Shown here: positions 19,423 through 27,845 of the stretch, piece after piece
Layout: the number at the start of each line of letters is the position of its first letter
Numbering within the stretch: position 1 is the first letter of the stretch
Assembly (NCBI RefSeq): GCF_000286955.2
Contig: NZ_AJYK02000017.1
Span: 1-64,000 of the forward strand
Source of the DNA: Vibrio rumoiensis 1S-45
GTDB lineage: Bacteria; Pseudomonadota; Gammaproteobacteria; Enterobacterales; Vibrionaceae
Length of the DNA stretch: 64,000 nt
Direction: 5' to 3'
The notes under the pieces: model-generated
Database searches by the model: none
What the model saw: only the letters and a program-made list of their open reading frames with translations
Told to the model about the DNA's origin: nothing
Position numbers and translations under genes: made by a program

Positions 19423-19467
19423 ATACAAGTATTCAAAAATAGCTTTTTAAGCTAGCGTTACTTGTAT
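19423..19467. repeat. Nested inverted repeat downstream of bamE
   Basis: Outer arms ATACAAGTA (19423-19431) and TACTTGTAT (19459-19467) surround inner arms TAGCTT / AAGCTA (19440-19445, 19449-19454). A 45-base near-palindrome starting 5 bases after the bamE stop. It may act as a 3' mRNA structure; the real terminator appears to be the next hairpin. Confidence 0.5.
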
Positions 19468-19513
19468 TTGATGCAATCGTTATTAGTTTACATACCAAAT
19501 TCACATATAAATA

Positions 19514-19545
19514 AAATGGCCCTCACTTCACAGTAAGGGCCATTT
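19514..19545. terminator. Bidirectional terminator between bamE and rnfH
   Basis: 10-bp perfect stem AAATGGCCCT / AGGGCCATTT with A-rich and T-rich flanks, placed between converging bamE (+) and rnfH (-). Confidence 0.85.
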
Positions 19546-19561
19546 ATCTATTTATATCGCT

Positions 19562-19870
19562 TTATTTCTTTTTAGCTTGTTCTTTTGCCTGCTCGGCGCG
19601 TTTACGTCTAATGTCTTTAGGGTCAGCCAGTAAAGGTCGATAAATCTCAATTCTATCTTTGTCCCTAATAGTGGCATCTAACTTAACATTACGACTAAAT
19701 ACCCCGACTTTATTCTCTTTTAAATCTATTTCTGGGTACGCAGCCAAGACACCAGATTGCTCTATAATCTCTTGAACTGTCAGTTCAGAGTCCACAGCCA
19801 AATCAAATACTTTTTGTTCATGGGGCAATGCATAAACAACTTCCACATGAATCATCGAGCTATCACTCAT
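19562..19870 (-). CDS. rnfH: RnfH family protein (RatB, UPF0125)
   Basis: 102-residue ubiquitin-fold protein: IHVEVVYALPHEQKVFDLAV, IEIYRPLLADPKDIRRKRAEQ, then a Lys/Ala/Gln tail. The family accompanies ratA in a conserved pair next to smpB; biochemical role not established (the E. coli homologue is described as the antitoxin-like partner of RatA, a claim that is debated). The gene starts 24 bases after the ratA stop, same operon. Confidence 0.9.
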   Translation of the reverse strand: MSDSSMIHVEVVYALPHEQKVFDLAVDSELTVQEIIEQSGVLAAYPEIDLKENKVGVFSRNVKLDATIRDKDRIEIYRPLLADPKDIRRKRAEQAKEQAKKK

Positions 19871-19894
19871 ATCTTTGTCCTATTTGCATTTCGA

Positions 19895-20329
19895 TCAGTT
19901 TTTATAAACATCTTTCGCACGAAGAGTGAATGAATTCACCATATTATTGGTTAGCTCATTAAAAACCTTACCAAACGCCATTTCAATTAACTTGTTGGAG
20001 AATTCAAAGTTAAGATTTAATTCCACTTTACAGGCAAAATCATCTAATGGGGTAAACAGCCAAAACCCTGTCAAAGATTGAAAAGGACCATCAACCAATT
20101 CCAAATCAATGCGGCGACCTGAAATCATAGTATTTGATGTAGTAAATGTCTTTTTTATCCCAGCTTTAGATACATCAACCGAAGCAACTAAGGCGTTTTC
20201 ACTGCATTCAATTAACTTAGAACCTGAGCAACCAGGTAAAAACTCTGGATACTTTTCAACATCGTTGACTAAATCATACATTTGCTTGGCACTAAACGAA
20301 ACCAAAGCTGAACGATTAACCTGCGGCAT
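19895..20329 (-). CDS. ratA: RatA, START-like coenzyme Q-binding/ribosome-associated protein
   Basis: 144-residue Coq10/START-domain protein: MPQVNRSALVSFSAKQMYDLVNDV, YPEFLPGCSGSK, GPFQSLTGFWLFTPL. In E. coli overexpressed RatA binds 50S subunits and blocks 70S formation; homologues (Coq10) bind ubiquinone. Which role applies here cannot be read from sequence. It is divergent from smpB, 112 bases apart, and its partner rnfH follows. Confidence 0.92.
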   Translation of the reverse strand: MPQVNRSALVSFSAKQMYDLVNDVEKYPEFLPGCSGSKLIECSENALVASVDVSKAGIKKTFTTSNTMISGRRIDLELVDGPFQSLTGFWLFTPLDDFACKVELNLNFEFSNKLIEMAFGKVFNELTNNMVNSFTLRAKDVYKN

Positions 20330-20403
20330 ACTACTTCCTAATTTGATGCACTCAGCAAATTCCCGAAAATAAAGAAAATATTAACAAGAAACGAATAAAA
20401 GGA

Positions 20404-20432
20404 TTCGCCAAAATAAAAGCAATCCGTATAAT
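20404..20432 (+). promoter_or_regulatory. smpB promoter with almost no leader
   Basis: TTCGCC (20404-20409), 17-base spacer, perfect TATAAT (20427-20432). Only nine bases (GTCGCCATT) separate the -10 from the smpB ATG, with no Shine-Dalgarno, so transcription would begin within about 2-5 bases of the start codon. Confidence 0.55.
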
Positions 20433-20441
20433 GTCGCCATT

Positions 20442-20927
20442 ATGGCAAAGAAAAAATCAAAATCAAAAGCCGGTAGTAATACTATCGCTCTCAACAAGCA
20501 AGCTCGACACGAATATTTCGTTGATGACGAAATTGAAGTCGGTCTAGAGCTACAAGGTTGGGAAGTCAAATCTTTACGTCAAGGTAAAGCCAATATCGCA
20601 GAAAGCTATGTTTTTCTTCGCGATGGTGAGGCCTTCCTAAGTGGCGCGTCAATCATACCACTTAATCAAGCCTCTACCCATATTGTGGCGAATCCAACAC
20701 GTGTTCGTAAACTGTTATTGAATCGTCGTGAGTTAGATAATTTATTTGGTCGAGTGAACCGTGAAGGGATGACGTTAGTTGCCCTATCACTTTACTGGTC
20801 AAAATCGTGGGTCAAAATGAAAATTGGCGTTGCGAAAGGTAAAAAACTTCACGATAAACGTGACGATCAGAAAAACCAAGATTGGCAGCGCGATAAAGCT
20901 CGCATCATGAAGAGTAGTTTGCGCTAA
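20442..20927 (+). CDS. smpB: SsrA-binding protein SmpB
   Basis: Binds tmRNA and positions it on stalled ribosomes for trans-translation. 161 residues (E. coli 160): Lys-rich start, [27 protein letters not shown] (OB-fold core, residues about 18-44), [25 protein letters not shown], and the basic C-terminal helix [13 protein letters not shown]...DKARIMK that mimics mRNA in the decoding channel. The gene for its RNA partner, ssrA, follows directly. No ribosome-binding site is visible before the ATG, but family length fixes this start. Confidence 0.97.
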   Translation: MAKKKSKSKAGSNTIALNKQARHEYFVDDEIEVGLELQGWEVKSLRQGKANIAESYVFLRDGEAFLSGASIIPLNQASTHIVANPTRVRKLLLNRRELDNLFGRVNREGMTLVALSLYWSKSWVKMKIGVAKGKKLHDKRDDQKNQDWQRDKARIMKSSLR

Positions 20928-20973
20928 GCCAATAACAATTGATTTAAAGTTAACCACTTAAATCGTAAGTAAC

Positions 20974-21001
20974 TAGACTCCGAAAGGTTTTATGTTACTA
21001 T
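20974..21001 (+). promoter_or_regulatory. Candidate ssrA promoter
   Basis: TAGACT (20974-20979), 16-base spacer, TACTAT (20996-21001). Predicted start about 21008, giving an 80-base 5' precursor segment before mature tmRNA. Confidence 0.4.
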
Positions 21002-21087
21002 GCGCTTTAAGTAATAAGATACAAGGCGTGAATAACGCTAGCTTGTTGTTTTGATGAGTAGTTCAAAACGAAACAAGTGGAAAACTT

Positions 21088-21454
21088 GGGGCTGATTTAG
21101 GATTCGACGGGAATTTTGAAGTCTTAGGTGCATGTCGTGGGGCGGTTTGCCACGTAAAAAGCCGCAAAAAAATAGTCGCAAACGACGAAAACTACGCACT
21201 AGCAGCTTAATAACCTGCTGAGAGCCTTTCTGCCCTAGCTTCCGTTTGTAAGACGGGGAACAACAGAGAGTCAAACCCAAACGAACTCGTGTGGCGTCTC
21301 CAGCCTGAGAGACAAAGCATTAAAAATAATTCAGGATAGCCATCAGCTAGCGTGTCGGTTCGCAGGTCGGTGGTGAAATTAAAGATCGACTAAACATGTA
21401 GTACCAACGGTGAATGATTTTCGGACGCGGGTTCAAATCCCGCCAGCTCCACCA
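21088..21454 (+). ncRNA. ssrA: Transfer-messenger RNA (tmRNA, 10Sa RNA)
   Basis: Rescues stalled ribosomes with SmpB. The 5' end GGGGCTGATTTAGGATTCGA and the 3' end TTCAAATCCCGCCAGCTCCACCA pair as the tRNA-like acceptor/T arm, with CCA encoded. The tag-reading frame begins at GCA 21178 and runs to TAA at 21208-21210, encoding ANDENYALAA, identical to the E. coli tag as I recall it. About 367 nucleotides. In V. cholerae the 3' end of this gene is the insertion site of the VPI-1 island; here it is intact, directly followed by its terminator, with no integrase gene. Confidence 0.97.
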
Positions 21455-21463
21455 ATCGATTGG

Positions 21464-21498
21464 AAAGGCCACTAGCTCATTGAGTTAGTGGCCTTTTT
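21464..21498 (+). terminator. Rho-independent terminator of ssrA
   Basis: Stem GGCCACTAGCTCA / TGAGTTAGTGGCC (13 pairs with one G-T), then TTTTT, starting 10 bases after the CCA end. Confidence 0.93.
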
Positions 21499-21519
21499 GA
21501 TTTTAGTTTAGTGGAATGC

Positions 21520-21538
21520 GCTGGCGGGAGTTGAACTC
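21520..21538 (-). repeat. Inverted partial copy of the tmRNA T arm
   Basis: On the minus strand this reads GAGTTCAACTCCCGCCAGC, matching 17 of 19 bases of the ssrA 3' end (21430-21448), in opposite orientation and 70 bases downstream of it. It lacks the rest of a tRNA or tmRNA. Possibly a scar of past integration or rearrangement at this island hot spot. Confidence 0.55.
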
Positions 21539-21601
21539 ATGCCTCCTATACACCAATACCCGTGATTATCGAGTCAGGAGAGCATAGGTATTATTTGATA
21601 G

Positions 21602-22456
21602 CTACTCTTGCTCTGATTCATTCTTTCTCAATTCACGGGTTTCCGCTTCAAGCCTTGCTGCATCAATTTCATCTAAAATAGCTTCAACATCGGCAAGTTC
21701 ATCCGACTCTGTAAATAAACCGGTTAACTGAGTATCTGGAAACAATTCCCCTACTTGGTAAAGCTGCCACATTTCTTTGGCATACTCAGTTTTTTCTAGC
21801 TCAGGAACATATTGCCCGTAATAGCTACGCATATTGTTTACATCGCGAGCAAACATCCATTCCGCATTATTGTTAGCCGAGGCATTCACCGCTTGTGGTA
21901 AATCAATGATAACGGGGCCATATTCATCCACCAACACGTTAAATTCAGACAAATCCCCATGAATAATACCTGCGCAGAGCATGCGTTTAATGTATTCGAT
22001 CATTTCGGCATGATCTTCTAACGCTTGCTCTGCTGACATCGTAACGTCATTCAAACGTGGGGCTACAAAGCCTTCATCATCGGTGATTAATTCCATTAGC
22101 AATACGCCATCAACCACGCCATAAGGTTCAGGGACTCGAACTCCAGCGGCTTTCAAGGCGTACAATGCATCAACCTCTGCACTTTGCCATACGGACTCTT
22201 GTTCGCCACGTCCAAACTTAGACCCTTTTTCCATAGCACGAGCGCGGCGGCTGTTTTTAACTTTGCGCCCTTCTCTATATTGCACCGCTTGTTTAAAGCT
22301 GCGCTGATTCACTTCTTTATACACTTTGGCACAACGAATTTCGTCACCACAGCGAACGATATAAACGGACGCTTCTTTACCACTCATTAGCTGACTAACC
22401 ACGTCATCAACGACGCCATCTTCAACTAAAGATTGCATTTGTTTTGGTATTTTCAT
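21602..22456 (-). CDS. RIO1-family serine/threonine protein kinase
   Basis: 284-residue atypical kinase. ATP-loop-like GKEASVY at 26-32, candidate lysine K44 (CAKVYK), catalytic loop HGDLSEFNVL with D168 and N173, and metal-binding IIDLPQAV with D185. These match RIO1 kinases; bacterial homologues such as Pseudomonas PA4780 are active kinases (recalled), but substrates are largely unknown. The C-terminus is a Glu-rich helix (ADVEAILDEIDAARLEAETREL). Stands alone, convergent with ssrA. Confidence 0.88.
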   Translation of the reverse strand: MKIPKQMQSLVEDGVVDDVVSQLMSGKEASVYIVRCGDEIRCAKVYKEVNQRSFKQAVQYREGRKVKNSRRARAMEKGSKFGRGEQESVWQSAEVDALYALKAAGVRVPEPYGVVDGVLLMELITDDEGFVAPRLNDVTMSAEQALEDHAEMIEYIKRMLCAGIIHGDLSEFNVLVDEYGPVIIDLPQAVNASANNNAEWMFARDVNNMRSYYGQYVPELEKTEYAKEMWQLYQVGELFPDTQLTGLFTESDELADVEAILDEIDAARLEAETRELRKNESEQE

Positions 22457-22603
22457 TACAGGAATGGGACTACTTTTTTGAATTAATGAGAAGGGTGAGT
22501 AAGCAGTTTATCTTATTTGAGTGCTTATAGATATTTTTGCTGCTATCCAGTCGAATTATGTAAATGCAACTCACTCGACTTAATCGGCCTCCAAACATTA
22601 AAG

Positions 22604-22640
22604 ATAAGTTTTACCTATCAATTCAATAAGAACAATCGTC
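22604..22640 (+). promoter_or_regulatory. OxyR-like binding site upstream of ahpC
   Basis: ATAA-N7-CTAT-N7-ATAA-N7-CGTC matches the OxyR pattern ATAG-N7-CTAT-N7-ATAG-N7-CTAT in spacing and in three of four elements. It ends 104 bases upstream of ahpC, with a TATACT -10 candidate at 22667-22672. Other bases of the 288-base gap show nothing clear. Confidence 0.65.
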
Positions 22641-22744
22641 TTTAACGAGAGACATGAACATGTGAATATACTTTCCGAAAGCAGCGAACTGCTTAATACA
22701 TAACTCAGCTAATTATTCAGCGACAATATAGGAAATATAAAATT

Positions 22745-23302
22745 ATGATTAACACTCAAATCAAACCATTCAACGCAACGGCATACAAAAATGGTGAATT
22801 TGTTGAAGTATCTGAAAAAGATGTACTAGGAAAATGGGCAGTATTTTTCTTCTACCCTGCAGATTTTACTTTCGTTTGTCCGACAGAACTTGGTGATTTA
22901 GCCGATCATTACGAAGAACTACAAAAACGTGGCGTAGAAGTGTACTCAGTATCAACCGATACACATTTCACTCACAAAGCATGGCACGACAGCTCTGAGA
23001 CTATCGGTAAAATTAATTACTACATGCTAGGCGATCAAACGGGCAACATCACCAACAACTTTGGTGTTATGCGTGAAGGTCAAGGCCTTGCTGACCGCGC
23101 CACTTTCCTTATTGACCCAGAAGGTACAATTCAAGCGATGGAAATCACAGCTGAAGGTATTGGTCGTGATGCAGAAGACTTGATGCGTAAAGTGAAAGCT
23201 GCGCAATATGTTGCTGCTCACCCAGGCGAAGTTTGCCCTGCGAAATGGAAAGAAGGTGAAGAAACACTAGCGCCCTCTCTAGACCTAGTAGGTAAAATCT
23301 AA
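22745..23302 (+). CDS. ahpC: Alkyl hydroperoxide reductase subunit C (peroxiredoxin)
   Basis: Typical 2-Cys peroxiredoxin reducing H2O2 and organic peroxides, recycled by AhpF. 185 residues (E. coli 187). Peroxidatic C45 in FTFVCPTE, resolving C164 in GEVCPAKW; the GGLG/YF-type region is [14 protein letters not shown]. Preceded by a GGAAA ribosome-binding site (22730s) and an OxyR-like site. ahpF follows on the same strand after 183 bases. Confidence 0.97.
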   Translation: MINTQIKPFNATAYKNGEFVEVSEKDVLGKWAVFFFYPADFTFVCPTELGDLADHYEELQKRGVEVYSVSTDTHFTHKAWHDSSETIGKINYYMLGDQTGNITNNFGVMREGQGLADRATFLIDPEGTIQAMEITAEGIGRDAEDLMRKVKAAQYVAAHPGEVCPAKWKEGEETLAPSLDLVGKI

Positions 23303-23375
23303 TTTCTAATTAGGCTTCGTAGCCAAAATAATTGAAGGCTATATGCTTTATTTGAAGATAAAAGCATAAAAATTT

Positions 23376-23424
23376 GAGAGTTGGCTGGGCGTATTACCGA
23401 CGACCAATACACCGGCTGGCTCTC
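23376..23424 (+). repeat. Hairpin in the ahpC-ahpF gap
   Basis: GAGAG (23376-23380) and CTCTC (23420-23424) close a long stem in which TTGGCTGG pairs with CCGGCTGG using several G-U pairs. No T tract follows. It could act as a processing or attenuation structure, lowering ahpF relative to ahpC. Confidence 0.5.
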
Positions 23425-23485
23425 ACCTTTAGCTGTCAATAAAAGACTTATCCAGAGTAATCACTGATCCAAGGTATCATCAAAA

Positions 23486-25054
23486 ATGTTAGATATAGCA
23501 ATTAAAGAACAATTAAAGCAATACCTCCAAAATGTAAAACAAGATGTCCAATTAGTGGTTAGTCTAGATGAAAGTAAAGCCGCTCAAGATATTCTTGCTT
23601 TAGCTAATGAGATTGCAGAATTAAGTGATTTCATTACAGTTCAACGCGATGACTCAGCCAGTATTCGCAAGCCTGTAATGACAATATCAAACCCAGAAAA
23701 AGATACTCAGCTTCGCTTTGCTGGCTTACCAATGGGACATGAATTCACCTCATTAGTATTAGCGCTATTACATTCTGGCGGTCATCCTATCAAGTTAGAA
23801 GCTGAGGTAATCGAACAAATTTCTCAACTAGATAAAAAGCTCGATGTTGAAGTTTTCATTTCGTTATCGTGCCAAAACTGTCCTGATGTGGTTCAAGCCT
23901 TCAATATGATGGCTGCGATCAATCCAAACGTTCGCGTGACAATGATTGATGGCGCGCTATTCCAATCGGAAGTGAAAGATCGCGACATTATGGCAGTGCC
24001 AAGTGTGTTCATTAATGGTGAGTTATTTGGTCAAGGTCGTATGACTCTTAATGAGATATTAGCCAAGGTTGATGATGGCGCAGCAGAGAAAGCCGCTGCA
24101 AGCTTGAATGAGAAAAACCCATACGATGTACTCGTTGTGGGTGGTGGTCCTGGCGGTAGCGCAGCGGCACTTTATGCTGCCCGTAAAGGAATTCGTACCG
24201 GTGTGGTCGCCAAACGCTTTGGTGGTCAGGTCATGGATACCATGGCAATTGAAAACTTTATTTCGGTTAAGCGTACCGAAGGTCCACGTTTAGCAACCGA
24301 TTTAGCTGAGCATTTAAAAGAATATGACGTTGATGTCATTACTGAGCAACAAGCTGACAAAGTAATGGGTCAATCATTTACTGACGATGGTTTTATTCAT
24401 GTCAGTCTTGAAAGTGGCGCTACCTTGAAAAGTAAAAGTATTATTTTGAGCCCAGGGGCTCGCTGGCGTGAAATGAATGTTCCGGGTGAGCAAGAATATC
24501 GCAACAAAGGTGTTGCTTACTGCCCACACTGTGATGGCCCATTATTTAAAGGAAAAAGAACCGCTGTTATTGGTGGGGGTAACTCTGGTATTGAAGCTGC
24601 CATTGATCTAGCTGGTATCGTTGAACACGTTACCGTGCTTGAATTTGCCGATGTATTACGTGCCGACCAAGTTTTGATTAACAAAGCGAATTCACTGCCA
24701 AATATCGACATCATTACCATGGCACAAACCACTGAAGTCATTGGTGATGGTAAACGAGTAACAAGTTTAAAATACAAAGATCGTCACACTGATGAAATTA
24801 AAGAAGTCGAACTTTCAGGTATCTTTGTTCAGATTGGTTTAGTACCTAACACAGAATGGCTTAAAGACAGTGATGTAAAGCTGACCGAGCGTGGTGAAAT
24901 CATTGTTAACGACCGTGGTGAAACCAGTATGCCAGGCGTATTTGCAGCCGGTGACGCAACCACAGTACCTTACAAGCAAATCATCATTGCGATGGGTGAC
25001 GGTGCAAAAGCAAGCTTAAGTGCCTTTGATTATCTGATTCGTCAAGACGGTTAA
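23486..25054 (+). CDS. ahpF: Alkyl hydroperoxide reductase subunit F
   Basis: NADH-dependent flavoprotein disulfide reductase that regenerates AhpC. 522 residues (E. coli 521). N-terminal tandem thioredoxin-fold domain with redox pair C129-C132 (CQNC); FAD-binding [15 protein letters not shown] at 219-233; redox pair C346-C349 (CPHC); NAD-binding [16 protein letters not shown]-terminal FAD motif [12 protein letters not shown] 11 bases upstream of ATG. Confidence 0.97.
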   Translation: MLDIAIKEQLKQYLQNVKQDVQLVVSLDESKAAQDILALANEIAELSDFITVQRDDSASIRKPVMTISNPEKDTQLRFAGLPMGHEFTSLVLALLHSGGHPIKLEAEVIEQISQLDKKLDVEVFISLSCQNCPDVVQAFNMMAAINPNVRVTMIDGALFQSEVKDRDIMAVPSVFINGELFGQGRMTLNEILAKVDDGAAEKAAASLNEKNPYDVLVVGGGPGGSAAALYAARKGIRTGVVAKRFGGQVMDTMAIENFISVKRTEGPRLATDLAEHLKEYDVDVITEQQADKVMGQSFTDDGFIHVSLESGATLKSKSIILSPGARWREMNVPGEQEYRNKGVAYCPHCDGPLFKGKRTAVIGGGNSGIEAAIDLAGIVEHVTVLEFADVLRADQVLINKANSLPNIDIITMAQTTEVIGDGKRVTSLKYKDRHTDEIKEVELSGIFVQIGLVPNTEWLKDSDVKLTERGEIIVNDRGETSMPGVFAAGDATTVPYKQIIIAMGDGAKASLSAFDYLIRQDG

Positions 25055-25089
25055 TTACGATAAACAGGCTATTAATATAAACAGGTTAA

Positions 25090-25141
25090 TTTAGGGCTCC
25101 CCACCCTAAAACTCAAACGAGCTCTCATTTGAGCTCGTTTT
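25090..25141 (+). terminator. Two adjacent hairpins after ahpF
   Basis: TTTAGGG / CCCTAAA (25090-25096, 25104-25110) followed by AAACGAGCTC / GAGCTCGTTT (25115-25124, 25131-25140) ending in TTTT. The second is the likely terminator; it can work on both strands between converging ahpF and the SulP gene. Confidence 0.85.
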
Positions 25142-25176
25142 CTCCCAATACAATTATCTATGAAGGTTTATTATGA

Positions 25177-26949
25177 TTAAATTTCTACAATCTTGTGCTC
25201 AGTTTGATCAGCATCTAGATCTTTCTCTTTTTTCACTTCAGGCACTTGTCCACCATGAAGCGCTTCTTGATAACAACCACTCATCTTGATAGCAAGGTAC
25301 ATGTCGGCACGGATCCGGATACCATCTTCACCAACCTTAACTCCTGACAATTCACACCATTGCTTTAAACGACGCTTATGGCCTGCAAAAACTAAGCGAA
25401 TACCTCGTTTTTTAAGAATGGTTTGAATGTCATCAACAACCGCCATGACACTTAGATCAAGGTGAGTAAAACTAGCAACTGCATCAATGATCACGCAATT
25501 TACATCATTGCTTCCTGCTTCTGCTATGTGATGCATTAATCGACGCTTAAAATGCGCAGCATTAAAGTAAGTTAACGGCGAATTAAAACGATAAATAATG
25601 AGGCCGGGAATCGCTTGAGCTTTACCAGAGCTCCCTAAACTTCTAATTGTACCTTTTCCGTCCAAGCCTAAAACCTGATCGGTTGGTCTCATCACAATAC
25701 GTAAAAATTGGAATAAACCCAACAATACTGCCAAGGTAATTCCTGGAATCACCCCAATCACTAACACGGCAACGAAGGTAATGGTTGATAAATAAAACGC
25801 ATCTTTATTACGTTTTCGTAAAATCCAAATACCTTTTAAGTCAATCAAAGATAAAGAGGCAATAATCAAAACCACACCTAATGCCGCCACAGGAATGAAC
25901 TTCAATGGTTGATATGCAAGTACCGCAATAATGGCAATGATAATCGCAGCAATAATAGACACTAGCTGTGTTTTCCCACCATTAGCATCATTCACCGCAG
26001 TACGAGAATCCGCCCCACTAATAGCAAATCCTTGTGAAAAAGCTGAAGCTAAGTTCATTAACCCTAACGCGCGAAACTCTTTATCCGCATCAATATCATA
26101 GCCATTTTTAGCGGCAAAACTGCGCGCGGTCAGCATCATGCTCACAAAGCTCACCATGGCTAAGTTCAGCGCAGGCATCACCAACTCACGGCTGATCCCT
26201 ATATCAAATTCAGGGGCTTGGAATACCGGTAAACCACCTTGCACCATACCAACGACATGAACACCTACTGCTTCAAAATCACCAAGCCAAACAAATACAC
26301 TAGCAACAATGATCGCCAACATCGCCGCAGGCCAAGTCGGTCGAAGTTTTTTGCACGCAATATATACCCCAACCGTCATAGCACTAACCATCAAGGTTTG
26401 CCAATGCACATAAACAAGTTGAGAAGGCGCTTCCCATATCTGTTCAATTAAATAAGGTTGATTATAGGTAATACCGAAGACTTTAAAAAATTGCCCAACC
26501 ACAATCGTAATGGCTACACCATTGAGTAGCCCTAATAAAATCGGTCGGGATAGAAAGTCCGCAAAAACACCAAGCTTAAATTTACTCGCAATTAGACACC
26601 ACGCGCCTGTCATAGCCGTCATCGTGATCACTAACTGCCAATGCTTGATCGTATCACCTGCCGCTAAAGGGGTCACAACTGCAGCGATTACTGCACACGT
26701 TGCGGCATCAGGGCCAACAATTAACTGCTTGGAGGTTCCAACTAAGGCATAAACTAACATAGGCAGCACACAAGAATACAAACCGACAATAGCACTCACA
26801 CCGGTTAACTGTGCATAAGCAATAGCAACAGGAAGCGCAACAGCGACAACCGACAAAGCCGCTCTTAAGTCATCCGCTAACCACGCTTTATCGTATTGTT
26901 TTAATTGTTGTAATCCGGGTAACCATTCTTCTACAAAATTACTTTTCAA
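25177..26949 (-). CDS. SulP family anion transporter with STAS domain
   Basis: 590-residue inner-membrane transporter of the SLC26/SulP family. About 12-14 hydrophobic segments over residues 30-430, with the family signature region ADDLRAALSVVAVALPVAIAYA near the N-terminus and FAISGADSRTAVNDANGGKTQ. A cytoplasmic STAS domain occupies about 445-555 (CVIIDAVASFTHLDLSVMAV). Substrates in this family include sulfate, bicarbonate and dicarboxylates; the sequence alone does not decide. Start is TTG with GGTGGA 6 bases upstream; no in-frame ATG fits. Confidence 0.9.
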   Translation of the reverse strand: MKSNFVEEWLPGLQQLKQYDKAWLADDLRAALSVVAVALPVAIAYAQLTGVSAIVGLYSCVLPMLVYALVGTSKQLIVGPDAATCAVIAAVVTPLAAGDTIKHWQLVITMTAMTGAWCLIASKFKLGVFADFLSRPILLGLLNGVAITIVVGQFFKVFGITYNQPYLIEQIWEAPSQLVYVHWQTLMVSAMTVGVYIACKKLRPTWPAAMLAIIVASVFVWLGDFEAVGVHVVGMVQGGLPVFQAPEFDIGISRELVMPALNLAMVSFVSMMLTARSFAAKNGYDIDADKEFRALGLMNLASAFSQGFAISGADSRTAVNDANGGKTQLVSIIAAIIIAIIAVLAYQPLKFIPVAALGVVLIIASLSLIDLKGIWILRKRNKDAFYLSTITFVAVLVIGVIPGITLAVLLGLFQFLRIVMRPTDQVLGLDGKGTIRSLGSSGKAQAIPGLIIYRFNSPLTYFNAAHFKRRLMHHIAEAGSNDVNCVIIDAVASFTHLDLSVMAVVDDIQTILKKRGIRLVFAGHKRRLKQWCELSGVKVGEDGIRIRADMYLAIKMSGCYQEALHGGQVPEVKKEKDLDADQTEHKIVEI

Positions 26950-27122
26950 TTCAATCCACCCTTAACTGAATTCTTAACTTTAGGGGCTATGTATAACTAA
27001 TCTCAGGTTAGCTAACAAATTCATACTCTTTGCTCATAACTATAGGTAATAATATCGCATAGAGTCGATTTGGTATCTAACATTCTATTCTCAATTTTTA
27101 TTTATTTTTCTTAATGTTAAAT

Positions 27123-27154
27123 AAAAAAGGGTCAGCCGAAAATTCGACTGACCC
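27123..27154 (-). terminator. Rho-independent terminator of the 2OG oxygenase gene
   Basis: Stem GGGTCAG / CTGACCC extended by CGAA / TTCG with one mismatch; six T residues on the minus strand. 20 bases after the stop at 27174. Confidence 0.9.
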
Positions 27155-27173
27155 ATAAAAAACTTGAATGAAA

Positions 27174-27845
27174 TCACCGAGGTGGATCGACTTTATCGAT
27201 ACCAGATGAATTCACTCTATACCAACCCGCAATCGAATAACGATCACGGCTTGCAGGTAATACTTCATGAGGAAATTCCTCACTTAAAAAAGCAACAATG
27301 GTTCCAAAACCTGGCGTAACTTTCAAGATTTCCTCTTGCGTTTCATCATGGTACATCACCAATTCCCCCCCATCATCTGCAATCCAATCAGGGTTTAAAT
27401 ATACAACCACACTCAATACTCTATTGGCTTGACCTTTAAAGGCATCTTTATGCTTTTTGTAATAATCACCTGGAGAATAATGGGCAAAATGACTTTCAAA
27501 TGAAAAGAGCCCTAAGAATAAGTGGCGATTTAAGTAACGCTGTAGATCAGCAGCCCAATCAAGCCATGCTTTTCCAGCATCGCTTTCGCCATTAATCCAG
27601 CACACTTCATCTTTGCGTACAAAATTATTCACCATCAAATTATCTTCACGGCCAATCCCGGCACGCTTGAAGTTATTATCGGGCATGGTTTGAACATGTT
27701 GATGCAATTTGTAAAGCAATGTAGGTGGAAGCGAATTAGGGTGAATACTATAACCTTGAGTGGCAATATTGGTGGACATTAGATCGAATAATAATTCATC
27801 ATCGAACTGCTTAGCAGCAAATTCTTCAGTTAAAACAACGTTCAT
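27174..27845 (-). CDS. 2-oxoglutarate/Fe(II)-dependent oxygenase, prolyl-4-hydroxylase-like
   Basis: 223 residues with the double-stranded beta-helix residues of this superfamily: iron ligands H132 and D134 (KHKDAF) and H193 (FPHEVL), 2-oxoglutarate-binding R202 (DRYSIAGW), plus GGELVMY. YSPGDYYKKHKDAFKGQANR resembles the active-site region of animal HIF prolyl hydroxylases. In Pseudomonas a PHD of about this size hydroxylates a proline of EF-Tu (established for PPHD); the same role here is inference. It differs from PiuC-type PKHD hydroxylases, which carry an HVDNA motif. Own terminator, no operon partner. Confidence 0.8.
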   Translation of the reverse strand: MNVVLTEEFAAKQFDDELLFDLMSTNIATQGYSIHPNSLPPTLLYKLHQHVQTMPDNNFKRAGIGREDNLMVNNFVRKDEVCWINGESDAGKAWLDWAADLQRYLNRHLFLGLFSFESHFAHYSPGDYYKKHKDAFKGQANRVLSVVVYLNPDWIADDGGELVMYHDETQEEILKVTPGFGTIVAFLSEEFPHEVLPASRDRYSIAGWYRVNSSGIDKVDPPR

